Assembly: GCA_947462335.1 (NCBI GenBank)
Contig: OX381719.1
Location: 68,003,534 to 68,067,533, forward strand
Direction of reading: 5' to 3'
DNA from: Harmothoe impar
Taxonomy: Eukaryota > Annelida > Polychaeta > Phyllodocida > Polynoidae
DNA: 64,000 nt
Under the pieces are notes generated by a model. It was not told the origin of the DNA. It saw nothing but the letters and a program-made list of their open reading frames with translations, and did not search any database. This document shows positions 23,301 through 34,014 of this stretch, one piece after another. The translations under genes and the position numbers were made by a program. Each line of letters starts with the position of its first letter. Position 1 is the first letter of the stretch.

Positions 23301-26300
23301 AAACCCCCAGTACTTGTTTCCTTCAGTAACTGTGAGGACTTTGACCTGTGTGAGGGCTGTGAGGCTGGTTGTAGTAAACCCCCAGTACTTGTTTCCTTCA
23401 GTAACTGTGAGGACTTTGACCTGTGTGAGGGCTGTGAGGCTGGTTGTAGTAAACCCTCAGTACTTGTTTCCTTCAGTAACTGTGAGGACTTTGACCTGTG
23501 TGAGGGCTGTGAGGCTGGTTGTAGTAAACCCCCAGTACTTGTTTCCTTCAGTAACTGTGAGGACTTTGACCTGTGTGAGGGCTGTGAGGCTGGTTGTAGT
23601 AAACCCCCAGTACTTGTTTCCTTCAGTAACTGTGAGGACTTTGACCTGTGTGAGGGCTGTGAGGCTGGTTGTAGTAAACCCCCAGTACTTGTTTCCTTCA
23701 GTAACTGTGAGGACTTTGACCTGTGTGAGGGCTGTGAGGCTGGTTGTAGTAAACCCCCAGTACTTGTTTCCTTCAGTAACTGTGAGGACTTTGACCTGTG
23801 TGAGGGCTGTGAGGCTGGTTGTAGTAAACCCCCAGTACTTGTTTCCTTCAGTAACTGTGAGGACTTTGACCTGTGTGAGGGCTGTGAGGCTGGTTGTAGT
23901 AAACCCTCAGTACTTGTTTCAGTAACTGTGAGGACTTTGACCTGTGTGAGGGCTGTGAGGCTACAGTGACAGAGACCAAGCTTCATGACCAGAACCATGT
24001 CTTCATCAAGCTGCGTCGTGCGGCCATTGCTGTGGCACGCAGGAAGACGGGGCGTCCTGCCCCGCTGCTGAAACGCCCTCTGTACCCGACCGAGGAGGAC
24101 ATCAGGAGGTAGGCGCACCCACCCTGCCCTTCTACTCACACTCACTAATGTATACATGTTAGCAGGTTCAACCCACACTCACTAATGTATAGACTTTTAG
24201 TAGGTACTAATACCAACTAAAATATTACTCATAAGTTGAACCCTTTAGTACACATCATTTTTAAAGACAATGGTCTTGTGGATCAGTTATCAGCATATTA
24301 TGCAGCCACACTTATATCTTACACAATGTAACATTTTAAACACAGTTGTGGTTGTATATAAAACACAGTTGTACTTATATTGAACACATGACTTGTTTGT
24401 GCTTTGTGGGACTGACAATAGGCTGGAGGAGAAGATCCTACGTAAACATGAGAAGCACCGACGACGTGGAGAGAAGCACGAGGAGAAGCAGAAACGTCGT
24501 GAGGAGAAGCTGAAACGTAGACATGAGGTGCACCGTGACACACCCAGCAAGAAGGAGAAACTAGACATGTCCCACGTCAAAGGCTGCCAGTAAGTCTAAA
24601 CACATTTACAATTGTTTAATACACACCCTCAGGGCCTACCAGTTCCAGTTCTCTGTTCACTATTCATTCAAGTCCCAAGGAGTTCTTGGCAGGGACACTG
24701 ATATGCACTCTATAACTATCTCTGTACACACATTTACATATTTTTATTTGGTGATTGATAAATTATCCATATTGGGAAGCTATACACGCCAGCCATTGAT
24801 ATTGACATTGATCTCAGGCTTTTCAAGTATTCTCTTTTAGTTTTTACAATCCAGGCCCTGAAGTTAATCTAGTCTTTCTGCTCCTCTGTAGACGGTTGGA
24901 TACTGATATCTAATGTTGTTTTTGTCCCTGTGTAGACGGATGGATGCAGAGTTTGTGGAGGATGAGAACTTCCCTGACGGGTCACGTGTGGTGCCAGACC
25001 GCCCCATCACCAAACGCTGGGTCATGAAGAACACCGGGCTCTGCAGCTGGGACAGCAACACCAAGGTACACAGTAACATCATAAACTAACATAAATTAGC
25101 ATACATTAACATGAATTAGCATACATTAACATGAATTAGCACAGAACACAGCTGCGACAGAAACACCATGGTACATCTTAACATACTTCAACATAAGTTA
25201 GCATACATTGCCATATACAGTCTATTCCTACAACCATGGTATGATGTGTTTTGCAGCTGTCGTTGATGTGGGGTAACATCCCAGTGGTAGCCTCAGAAGT
25301 GGACGTGGCGCCCACTGCTCCTAACGAGACCTGCACCGCCAGTGTTGAGCTCATCACTCCCTCTGAGCCTGGTATGTACACCAGTCATCTACTCATTACA
25401 GTGGTCTAAAAGGGAGGCTTTTTGTTAGAATAATTGATAAAACCACAAATGTATTGAAATACATCAAATATACAATATATCTCAATATGATAAATGTTTT
25501 TCACACCATATAATACATAGTATAACACATTGTATAATAACAAGTACATTTATTCCAATCACCAGGTGTGTACCAGAGCCACTGGCGCATGTGCCACAAG
25601 AAGGCACGTTTCGGGCACCGTGTGTGGTGCAGCATCATCGTGGTGCGGCCTCGGCAGGAGGCGGGAGAGGAGGCAGAGGGCAGCCTGCAGGAGGTGCAGG
25701 TGCAGCAGCAGGTGCAGGAGGTGCAGCAGCAGCAGCAGCCGCAGCAGCCGGAGGTGGTGGTGGTGTGTGAGGAGGCACCCACCCCCCTGCTCCTCCCACA
25801 CATCAACACCCAGGTACCAGGGGAGGAGGAGGAGCAGGCAGCCACACGGCACCAGGAGGAGGATGATGAGCTCATGGTGGAGGACATGATGGCACACACC
25901 TCAGCCGCCCCATCCAAGGAGCCCAAGTCTGCCGCAGAGGTCGACCTCCTCAGTGCACAGGACATCCTGTCCTTTGAGATGCTGGACATCCGTGACCGTA
26001 ACACACCCAAAGTGTCTCAGACAGCCACCCCGACCAACACACCCATGGGTACGTAGGCTGCGTGTTTCTGTATTTGTGTATGGTAATACCAATTGAAAGA
26101 GGCAGCTTTGATCAGCTACATGAGTCTGAGTATATGGATATCATGTACATCTTTGTATATATGATTTTGAAAACAGAGAATACTCAGGCATCATTATCTT
26201 TTATCACCTACATGATTAAGAGTATATAAGGATATCAGATACATCTGTCTATATTTTTCTGAAACCTCTCTCTTTAAGAGAATACACATCTTGGCATCAT

Positions 26301-29218
26301 AATTGTGTTTGGTTACCATTGACAAACTGCCTGGACTGGTCTAATGCAGTGCTTCCATCTGTTTACAACCTGCAGTCTCTAGAGGTCCTCTGTCTCCTAC
26401 ACACAACCACTTTAACATTAGGATGTTTTCTCTGCTTGATTCTCCCCCATGAGTTGACCCTTTACCTGGTGCCTGTTACAGCCATGAGCCCCCCTAAGAG
26501 CCCCACCCGTGAGTTGGAGGAGGGAGCAGAGCGCCACCTGTCCACCAGCAGCAGCGTGGAGGTGGTGTCCGAGTCCTCTGAGGAGAGCACCTCCCACATG
26601 ACTGAGCTCGTCCAGGAACGCATCGCCAAACTAGGACTCAGACAAGGTATGCCATGTGTTTCACCGGATACATCTGGTCAAAAGAAATTCCCTTTTGATA
26701 CATTTGTTTTGATAAGCCCCACATTACAAAACTACCCATTTATTAGATCGCTAAAAAGGGCCAGTAATAATTGTTGCCACCATGCCACTTACACAACTCT
26801 AATGCAGTCTCACAGCAGCTAGATCTGTAATACAACATCATAGTCTGTAGTTTAAGAACAGAAGATTGTGTATTTACAGACCACTTTGAGGACCTGGAGA
26901 CCATCAGCACGTGTAGCGAGGACTCTAATGACGACAGTGAGAGTGACTTTTACATTGTGCCACTTCCTGACTGCTTCAACCCCAGCCGCCCCCTGTCTGC
27001 CTCCACCACCAGCATCGTGCTCACCCGCGGTAAGTCAACACTAGTACCGGCTGTTAACCTGCTCCCCTTAGTTATCTTCCTGACACCCGCGGTAAGTCAA
27101 CACTAGTACCGGCTGTTAACCTGCTCCCCTTAGTTATCTTCCTGACAATGTAACCTGATATCAGTTTGTTGTAATGATGTAACAGATTCTCTGCAATACA
27201 ATAAGCTAATGCTGACAGTACTTCTTGATCTAGGTAGAGTTGTCTATGCCTTCACCTTTGATGTGCTTCACAATAGATGTGGTTTTGTTGCCTACAACAG
27301 AGGAGGTGCAGAAGACGGTGGATGACATCCTGACGGCCTCTAAGAGTCTGGACACACCGTCCCTGGTCCCCGACACCCTGACTGCTGACGACAAGAACAG
27401 CATGGAGGTGGTCGACATGACCAAGGAGGACACCCTCGACGACGTCAGCCTCCTCGCCTTTGAGATGCCCCCCACAGAGAGTGAGTCTTGTTTAGTACCT
27501 ATGGAGATGGCTCCCCACAAAGAATCTTACCAGGAGTAATCAGCACTTTTTGAGATGCCCCCCCCCCCACAAAGAGTTAGTCTTACTTAGAATAATCAGT
27601 ACTTATTGAGATGCCCCCCAGAGAGTAGCCTTGTAGAGTACTAAGTAACTTTAGAGATGTCCCCCCAGAGAATGAGTCTTGTTTACTGCTCCCCCTCAGG
27701 GAGTACTTTTTCACAGTTGGTTGATTTGAGTGCTTCATTCCCCACACTGATGTGAGTGCTTTATTCCCCACACTGATGTGAGTGCTTTTTCACAGTTGGT
27801 TGATTTGAGTGCTTTATTCCCCACACTGATGTGAGATCTTGATTCCCCCATGTGTAGGTGTGAAGGAGGCGGTGGGAGCAGAGAGTACAGCTGAGGCCGA
27901 GGCCCCGGTGGTGGTGGAGGTGGTGAGGGAGCAGGCCGCCCCTCCGTGCAGCGACCAGGACGCCCCCCCAGTGGTGGAGGTGCTGACAGACGAGAATGCT
28001 AACAGCGTGCCCACCACCCCAGAGAGCAGCACAGACACCCTGAACCTGCAGGCTGCCCCCGCCCCCCTGGGTGTGGCCCCCCCGGGTGTGGCTGTGGTGG
28101 ACCTCACACAGGAGGAGGAGGAGGGAGCCACTGCCGCCAACCCCATCCACCTAGACAGGCAGGAGGAGCCAGCGCAGAGACCCAGTGTAGCAAGTATCCC
28201 CATCAAACAAGGCACCTCATCACAGCCAGGCAGCCAGCCAGGCACCCCACCCAGGTAGGCACCAACAGCTGTATCCAGCATCACATGTTACCAGTCCTAG
28301 TTCATGTCCCTGTACCCAATACGTGATGACCACATTCTGGGTACAAGTCTCACAGATTACCCAATAAGTGATGACCACATTCTGGGTACAAGTCTCACAG
28401 ATGATATTGTTTGATATAAAGTAACCTTGATGTTGTTGTTTCAGCCCCACCGTGCTGGCGTCCAGCCTGATGACTGCGGCTCTGGGTGTAGCCTCGCAGG
28501 CTGCAGCCACCGCCTACACCACAGCCAAGGACGTGTTCCACACCCTACAGGCCAACAACCAGGTCAGCCAACAGAAAGTTATAAAGCACTCTATATTACA
28601 TTAATTAACAGTCAACTTCAGGCCAACAACCAGGTCAGCCAACCTAAAGTTATAAAGCACTCTATATTACATTAATTAACACATAATCAACTTCAGGCCA
28701 ACAACCAGGTCAGCCAACCTAAACACTCGATATTACATTTATCAATACATTCAACTTCAGGACCCCTGATTTTAGTTATACAAGTTTCTGCTTAATACAA
28801 GTTCATTTGGCATTTGTCGCTTTTATGTCTGACTGCATAGACAAACCTTACAGTTCATGTATCACACATTTACTGTTGTCTAACATTGTGCTGCATGTTT
28901 CAGTACGTGCCCCCTAAGTCTACCTGGAAGCCGCCCCAGCAGAAGTGGACGCCTCCCAAACAGGACTTCACCCTGCCCAAGGAGACATGGAGCCCCCCGG
29001 AGCAGACGTGGACACCGCCCCAGCCGGCGGAGCTGCCCCCGTCGGTGGTGGAGGTGCCTGTGGCAGAGAGCAGCCCCATGCAGCAGCTGGTGGAGATGGG
29101 GTTTGCTAACCGGCAGCTGAACCAGCAGCTGCTGCAGAAACACGGGCAGGACGTGCAGAAGGTGGTACAGGAGTTAGTCAGCAGCCAGGACAACGACTGG
29201 CACCAGGCGCGCCACTAA
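19595..29218 (+). CDS. NBR1: NBR1-type selective autophagy receptor with N-terminal beta-trefoil-like region, 5' uncertain
   Basis: Exons: 19595-19821, 20193-20373, 21195-21318, 21667-21823, 22243-22312, 23923-24108, 24422-24589, 24936-25065, 25257-25371, 25566-26048, 26482-26646, 26880-27029, 27301-27480, 27858-28254, 28445-28562 and 28904-29218. All phases agree and give about 1055 residues. Order of parts: ricin-type beta-trefoil-like region, the PPAWFNAYMDKFKRDV segment matching NBR1 upstream of its zinc finger, ZZ zinc finger, basic helix, FW (four-tryptophan) domain, low-complexity Q/E/P region, acidic LIR-like motif, and C-terminal UBA. NBR1 bridges ubiquitinated cargo (UBA) to LC3/GABARAP (LIR) on forming autophagosomes. 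The usual N-terminal PB1 domain was not found. The first exon enters in phase 2, but an in-frame ATG at 19569 could instead be a start. Several exon edges are tandemly duplicated. Confidence 0.88.
20012..20192 (+). repeat. 45-bp tandem repeat of an NBR1 acceptor and exon start, in frame
   Basis: GAG(C/T)(G/A)GGTTGA recurs at 45-base spacing (20016, 20061, 20106, 20151, 20196). Each unit ends in ACAG (20011-20012 onward), so each carries a potential 3' splice site. The last copy is the real exon start. The whole array is open in the exon frame and would add 15-residue units such as SGLIHNNDSVVDITE. Confidence 0.85.
20590..21190 (+). repeat. TGTACCAT/GGCAGCGTCAGGCGG array upstream of an NBR1 exon
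   Basis: About four to five units of roughly 115-160 bp contain GGCAGCGTCAGGCGGTCGTC, runs of CATGTACCATACATG and CAGCAGTAAGGTGATA. The final unit ends at the true acceptor, cattcagcag|TAAGGGACAC, which resembles the CAGCAGTAAGGTGATA of the earlier units. Confidence 0.85.
21195..21823 (+). CDS. NBR1: NBR1 linker exons before the ZZ finger
   Basis: Exons 21195-21318 and 21667-21823 join in phase 0 between FNAYMDK and FKRDVCEEI. The PPAWFNAYMDKFKRDVCEEI stretch parallels the PxWFxxYxxxF segment of vertebrate NBR1 between PB1 and ZZ. The second exon ends in an Ala/Gly/Gln-rich low-complexity run. Confidence 0.75.
21838..22050. mobile_element. MITE-like element with GTATAAGCCGC ends
   Basis: The left end, TTGTGTATAAGCCGCACC, is mirrored by the right end, GCTGCGGCTTATACGCAAAG. 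The element lies in the NBR1 intron before the ZZ exon and is related to the TATAAGCC elements at 7.6 kb. It has no ORF. Confidence 0.6.
22243..24108 (+). CDS. NBR1: NBR1 ZZ-type zinc finger exons
   Basis: The ZZ finger is split over exons 22243-22312 (CDSC...YKC ligands) and 23923-24108 (NCEDFDLCEGC and a later His in HDQNHVF). The junction is GG|T AAC. The second exon continues with FIKLRRAAIAVARR, the conserved run after the NBR1 ZZ. Between the exons lies a 1.3-kb array in which the acceptor and first 40-odd bases of the second exon are repeated. Only the last acceptor, at 23921-23922, gives an uninterrupted NBR1 frame. Confidence 0.88.
22630..23922 (+). repeat. 75-bp tandem repeat of a splice acceptor and ZZ half-exon
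   Basis: GTAACTGTGAGGACTTTGAC recurs at 22652, 22726, then every 75 bases from 22801 to 23851, and at 23922: 18 copies in all. Seventeen carry TTTCCTTCAG before the exon segment; the last has a 4-base deletion (TTTCAG). The first unit is 74 bases. Internal units are almost identical. Long open frames on both strands are by-products of the 75-base period. Confidence 0.95.
24422..24589 (+). CDS. NBR1: NBR1 basic helical exon
   Basis: The exon encodes a Lys/Arg/Glu-rich stretch (KHEKHRRRGEKHEEKQKRRE) expected to form a long helix or coiled coil, matching the charged helix between ZZ and FW in NBR1. It joins AG|G CTG upstream and CA|A CGG downstream. Confidence 0.8.
24885..25190 (+). repeat. Degenerate duplicates of both edges of an NBR1 exon
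   Basis: The acceptor side CTGTAGACGGTTGGATAC (24887-24904) is a decayed copy of the true TGTAG|ACGGATGGATGC (from 24931). On the other side, CAGCTGCGACAGAAACACCA followed by TGGTACA (25149 on) is a decayed copy of the exon end and donor at 25050-25070. Both copies flank exon 24936-25065. Confidence 0.75.
24936..25700 (+). CDS. NBR1: NBR1 FW (four-tryptophan) domain exons
   Basis: Exons 24936-25065, 25257-25371 and the start of 25566-26048 encode the FW domain, the hallmark of NBR1. Visible landmarks are EFVEDENFPDGSRV, KRWVMKNTGLCSWDSNTKL, LMWGN, the PSEPGVYQSHWRM turn and the FGHRVWCSIIV ending. Trp residues occur in KRWVMKN, CSWDSN, LMWGN and QSHWRM, plus one in RVWCS. The FW domain is an immunoglobulin-like beta-sandwich that binds cargo adaptors and microtubule-associated partners in studied species. 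The rest of the third exon is Q/E/V-rich with polyglutamine runs. Confidence 0.9.
26880..27029 (+). CDS. NBR1: NBR1 exon with LC3-interacting (LIR-like) motif
   Basis: An acidic/Ser stretch (CSEDSNDDSESD) is followed by FYIVPLPDCF, aligning with the LIR-containing segment of vertebrate NBR1 (acidic run, Tyr, three aliphatics, LPxCF). In the vertebrate register the +3 position is Pro here, but the shifted F-Y-I-V fits the (W/F/Y)xx(L/I/V) core. The exon is phase 1 to 1. Confidence 0.75.
27003..27130 (+). repeat. 63-bp tandem duplication of an NBR1 exon end and donor
   Basis: ACCCGCGGTAAGTCAACACT followed by AGTACCGGCTGTTAACC occurs twice in succession. Both copies carry the donor GCG|gtaagt. 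Confidence 0.9.
27460..27690 (+). repeat. Degenerate repeats of an NBR1 exon end and donor
   Basis: GAGATGCCCCCCACAGAGAG with following GTGAGTCTTG at the true exon end (to 27480) is echoed at about 27552, 27608 and 27655 as GAGATG(C/T)CCCCC...AGAGA. Confidence 0.75.
28545..28725 (+). repeat. Three copies of an NBR1 exon end and donor
   Basis: CAGGCCAACAACCAGGTCAG followed by CCAAC occurs at the true exon end (28562) and again near 28620 and 28696, with the intron sequence between them also repeated (AAGTTATAAAGCACTCTATA in the first two). Confidence 0.85.
28904..29218 (+). CDS. NBR1: NBR1 C-terminal exon with UBA domain
   Basis: A Pro/Trp/Lys-rich spacer with repeated (W)xPP motifs precedes a UBA domain: QQLVEMGFANRQLNQQLLQ contains the MGF loop, and KVVQELVSSQDNDWHQARH closes it, matching the NBR1 UBA that binds ubiquitin. 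The stop TAA is at 29216-29218. Confidence 0.9.
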   Translation, partial: YVPPKSTWKPPQQKWTPPKQDFTLPKETWSPPEQTWTPPQPAELPPSVVEVPVAESSPMQQLVEMGFANRQLNQQLLQKHGQDVQKVVQELVSSQDNDWHQARH

Positions 29219-29545
29219 ACCAGCACTGTCATGACGCCGCTAAACCAGCACCGTCATGACGCCGCTAAACCAGCACCGTCATGACGCCGCTAAACCAGCA
29301 CCGTCATAACGCCGCTAAACCAGCACCGTCATGACGCCGCTAAACCAGCACCGTCATGACACCGCTAAACCAGCACCGTCATGACACCGCTAAACCAGCA
29401 CCGTCATGGCGCCGCTAAAGCAGCGCCGTCATGACGCCGCTAAAGCAGCACCGTCATGACGCCGCTAAAGCAGCACCGTCATGACGCCGCTAAACCAAGG
29501 TGGTGACACATGACACCACTAAACCAAGGTGGTGACACATGACAT
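29213..29545 (+). repeat. 25-bp tandem repeat beginning at the NBR1 stop codon
   Basis: TAAACCAGCACCGTCATGAC followed by GCCGC repeats about eleven times from the stop codon onward, followed by two longer units containing TAAACCAAGGTGGTGACACA. The first repeat unit includes the TAA stop itself, so the array lies in the 3' UTR. Confidence 0.92.
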
Positions 29546-31683
29546 GGATGCCATGCAACTTGTGGCACCTGATGACATGGCTCCTATATACATTATTCAC
29601 AACGTGGAATATATCCCAGTTCACCAAAATGACAGTTAATCTATGAACCGATTTACCCACACATTGATATAACCTGTTACTCTGTGGTATTCACACAACC
29701 TTATATATATAGGCCTGGGCACCCAGTGTAAACCCATACATCACTTCAATAGGATCTTCCCAGAGTACTCTTTACATTAGTTGTCAGCTTACGAGCATAC
29801 TATTTATCCCAGAACGTTGATACATGATAAGCTCCCTACTCACTCTACCCCCACATGGAGGATATGAGTAGGGTTAGTGATAGAGACTGAAAAGTGAGTA
29901 TACAAGTAAGTTTGGCTGTCTTTCTCAAACGCAAAATCCGCTTATGATGTACAAATATACATTTTGTGTACATTAAGTATATAAAGTTGTAGAGAGTGTG
30001 TTGTACATCCTCTTCATAGCGTTTGTTTGTACTTGGAAATATTACTGTAAGTATACCGTATTCAATACAATAAGCACCCCCAGTTTCATAATTTAGAAGC
30101 AATTAAACTGTTAAGTAATACGGCTTTGGTATATTTGCAAGCGCTCTGGGTGCTAATTATGCTGAATACGGCTTATGTAACTAACAAGGGGATTGTTAGT
30201 CACATAGTGGTACAGGTATAAGTGTACGACACATAGTGATGCTGCAAGGGTCATCTGACCAAGCAAATCGTGTATGTAGCAATAGATATTCTTTACATCC
30301 GTTGATGATGTCTGTACTTTAGTTGTTGAGTGACATGTATTTAATTTTAGAGTCGTTTTTAGTGTAAGCTGATAACGATGTGTTTTCGTAGTTGTACATA
30401 TTTTACGATTGTTTCTCTGGTGTAGTAGTGCCAGCCGAGAGGTTATTATAGAAAGTTGTCATTCCCCTTACTTGTAACCCCATGAAGAATAGTAACAGAA
30501 GATGTGATTCTGAAACTAACATTGTGACACATATACTTTCCTTAAGCTGGGTGATTGGTATATGCAGCTCCTGATGTAGCATGGAGTGTTCTACATTTCC
30601 TTTTATGTAATGGTTATTGTGCACTCATATTGACCTTTATTGTGGGGTAAGAGGATACCCTTATTACTGGATGGTACTGCTTGGGTTGAACCTACTGTAC
30701 ACCCTAGTGTCTCTGTATACATAAACCTATGTGAGTTAGATAACAAGCAAGAGCGTGAGTGGGCAAGTCCAGAAATGCTGGTCACTGGATTGGATTGTGT
30801 GTGGCAGAACTGCTCAGGCATTGGTGTAGTCCTTGTCGTGTGGAAGGATCGTGGAAGGAACTTTGTTACCATTGGAAGACGGCGTGTTTTAGCCACATTG
30901 TAGAAAGTTCCATGGATGCTGAAGATGATGTTGTTGTTGTCGTCATGATGGCGGAGGGGTCCCTGATGGCCAGGGTCGGGGTGGGTTGGGTGGTAAGCTA
31001 TATATACAATATATAACCAGGTTTACATACTGTAGGTGGTAAGGTACAACCAGGTATTGTTCTTCATATCTCCTTGTAGCACTTATTCATACCAAGACAT
31101 GAAATCAAAAAGAGGTGATGGTTTGTAATTAAAACACAAAGATAATGGATCACAGTACCACAGTGTGAGGACACATACAACACCAACATCTATGTCACCC
31201 CTCACACAGTTTGTAACATGATACACGGGGAACCATCCACATACTTACACACTGACATGAATACACAACATTATGTACATGATAACAGATGAGTAATGAC
31301 TAGCGTGATTAAAGTGTGTAGTCTTTGATGTGATCGCTCGCATGTTTCACTTCATAAGCTGTAATCATTCTGACTGCCTAGTTTACCATGGATGGTACTG
31401 TCCCATGGTAATATCTCTATCTCGGTGATTGCAAGGTTTGGCTGCTTTAGAGCTATGTACAACTTCTGATGGCAGATACACAATGGGTGGATACATGAAC
31501 ACAAGTGGAACAGGAGGAAGGACACTTTTGAGCTTTCCTCTTCACTTTTTCTTGATGACCGTGTGATACAATGGTGTCGTGTATAATGAAAGATTCAGCT
31601 GAATAAAGAGCTACAAGCTTCACATGATAAATCAAGCTCTGGTTGTTGTTATACTTCCTAAGCAATGTATTAATGCACTATGT
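29546..31683 (+). other. NBR1 3' flank, no coding exon recognised
   Basis: Probable 3' UTR and intergenic DNA. AATAAA at 31602-31607 is one possible poly(A) signal; none closer is clear. A small MITE-like element is present at 30055-30173. Short open frames here have no recognisable similarity. Confidence 0.4.
30055..30173. mobile_element. MITE-like element, CCGTATTCA ends
   Basis: CCGTATTCAATACAATAAGC at the left is mirrored by GCTAATTATGCTGAATACGG at the right. It belongs to the same family style as the element at 62583-62729. It is about 118 bp with no ORF. Confidence 0.7.
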
Positions 31684-31975
31684 GGCCCTTAAAGGGTTAC
31701 ACTTGAGTGTATCAACCCGGTAGGGTCAGCCTGATGCTTGAATGCAGCAGTGGTGAGTTACTTACCAGGGCTGCATTCATGCATCATGACGACAAAGGGC
31801 ATGAAGCAATAATGCACTATGCAGCCCTAACAGGGTCACAATTGTTTTAGAGTTACAACCCGGTAGGATAAGCCTGATGCTTGAATGCGGCACTGGTGAT
31901 TTACTCGTCAGGGCTGCATTTATGCATCATGACGACAAAGGGCATTAATTGACTATGGCCATAGTATGGGGTTAA
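31684..31975. repeat. Dispersed repeat, GCATCATGACGAC family (two units)
   Basis: Two units of about 140 bp share AACCCGGTAGG, CCTGATGCTTGAATGC, GGGCTGCATT and GCATCATGACGACAAAGGGC. They are related to copies at 4376-4600 and 35815-36335. Confidence 0.8.
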
Positions 31976-33800
31976 ATATCACCCTCCCTATTAAATAGAT
32001 CATCCCCCCCCCCCACCGCCAATCCACCACCACCACGGGGGCCCCTTGTAAAATAATGAGCACTCCCTAAAACCAAAGTAAACACAACTTTATTATGAAA
32101 AAGTGACCCTTTCTTGAAGAATTAGTCTATACCAGTCTATAAGTAGCAGCACACAATCTAAAATGATTTGGGAAATCCTTTACTTGTCCTATTCAGAAAA
32201 TTTTCGGGAAAAAATCTTAAAATTCAGAGCCTTCTTTTTGAGATATTCGCTAATCAAAACTGCAAAAGCAGGTTGAAACAGGTTAAATATATGACAACCA
32301 ATGTACGTTGATTCATGATCTTTCAGCTATCATATAGAGCAGTGGGGGGTATTTTGGGCCACTTAAGCTTTAATATGCTACCACACCATGGAAATATTTA
32401 TCTAAAGCAATCTAAATGATTTGTGAAGTGAGTTAGGGTATTGGCAACCTATTTTGAGAGGTGGCACCAAAATATTGATTTTACTGCCATGGTGACAAGC
32501 AACTGCTGTTTTTGTACGTTCGGGGGGGTATTTTCGGCCAGGGGAAGGTATTTTCAGCCGGGTGGATGATATTTTTTTGTCAATTAAAAGTGTAGTCAGA
32601 TGCAAACTAGGTACATTTATCTTATTTGTCTCCCAAAATGAGATATTTATTTTGACCTCACTTATGGGAAAAAGTTGTGAATAGGCTTGAACTCAGACAT
32701 TTAGGGTCTGTCTTACATATGGATGTTTGTGGTAGATATATATGTGTTAGCCCAGCCGAAAATGTAGATCTAGGTCTCAAGATCTATTCAAAATGAATAT
32801 ACCAAATTCTATACAAACCGCTTTATAAATAGATATGAGGTTAAATGTGCATATTGAATGTGTTTGTAGCTGAAAAAAACTATTACCAGTTTTCAAAAGT
32901 ATTCTGGGTGCTTTTTACAGCATAAATAATGCCTGGTGGCCGAAAATACCCCCCCCCCCCACAGTTGAATAAGGGCACCTATTTCCGGCCACCCCCCTTA
33001 ACTAGGGATGGATTATACAAATATAGAAAATTTCAGCTAAAATATACAATAGAGCTTTAATATACTGAGCACAGCCTGAATTTTAATGGAATTTCACAAT
33101 ATGGTTACCCCTAAGCAACTGGTGGTTTTATATTGATGACTTTAACAGACATGTTACGGCTCCACAGCATTCTCAAGTCATGGCCAACAAATCTAGTGGT
33201 CTCTATATAAATGAGGAAATTTATGCTTGATTTGGATAACCTGGGTCTCCTTTCATTTTCAGGAAACGAAAACAATGCTTTCAGCTCTCTTCTGAAATAA
33301 TTACATAATGTTTCTTCCAAAATGTAATGGGGTAGGACAAAAATGAAGCCAAAGTGGCCGAAAATACCCCCCGGCCGTAAATACCAGTCAGTAGCCTACT
33401 CTAGTTTAATATAGCGTTTTAAGTAGAATTCCCTAAATAAATTTACCCGTATTTGACAGTAATCATCTAAATCTCTATTTGTATCAGATAATTAGACATC
33501 GTTAGCGTTTGCCAATGACCCAGGGCCGCCAGGCCCACGACAAAGCAAAAGCTGGATATGGAAATAACCACATTCCCGGGTGACATTTATAGGCCTATGG
33601 GGGGTTTCCATGATATTCTTACATAGGCCAGAGCCTTTCACAAACCCACTGATCATGTAGATCTAAGCTGTACGATTCCAACAAGCATAATATCAAGTCT
33701 CTGCTCAAATTATTCACAGATATAGAGCGGTTTAAAGGTTTAAAATCTGGCCACATTTGTAAACCATTGCATTAGATTCTACTCTAATGCTCACATGCGC
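31976..33800. other. Non-coding region with scattered GGCCGAAAATACC motifs
   Basis: No exon is recognised. The motif GGCCGAAAATACCCCCC and its reverse complement recur (around 32345, 32522-32555, 32938-32962, 32980-32996 and 33356-33385), suggesting a degenerate inverted-repeat element or nested insertions. Confidence 0.5.
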
Positions 33801-34014
33801 CATTCATGCGTGTATTAAAATCAAATTAAAGAGGGGATCGGGCACAATAAAGCAATAATCCGTCCACAATAAAACAGTATCAGTCCACTTATCTCCGAGT
33901 AAACCATTTCGTAAATCCAGATCAACGTCGTGACGGGTCCAGTCCGAACGACAACTGATGAACGGAAAACGCCAACCAGCGCTTTTATAGTCGAGTATCA
34001 ACGTCGTCATGGTG

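Noticed and set aside
22570..24178. Long open frames on both strands (451 and 509 codons) over the 75-bp array
   Set aside because: The period is a multiple of three and lacks stops, so open frames are automatic. The biologically meaningful reading is the spliced ZZ exon.
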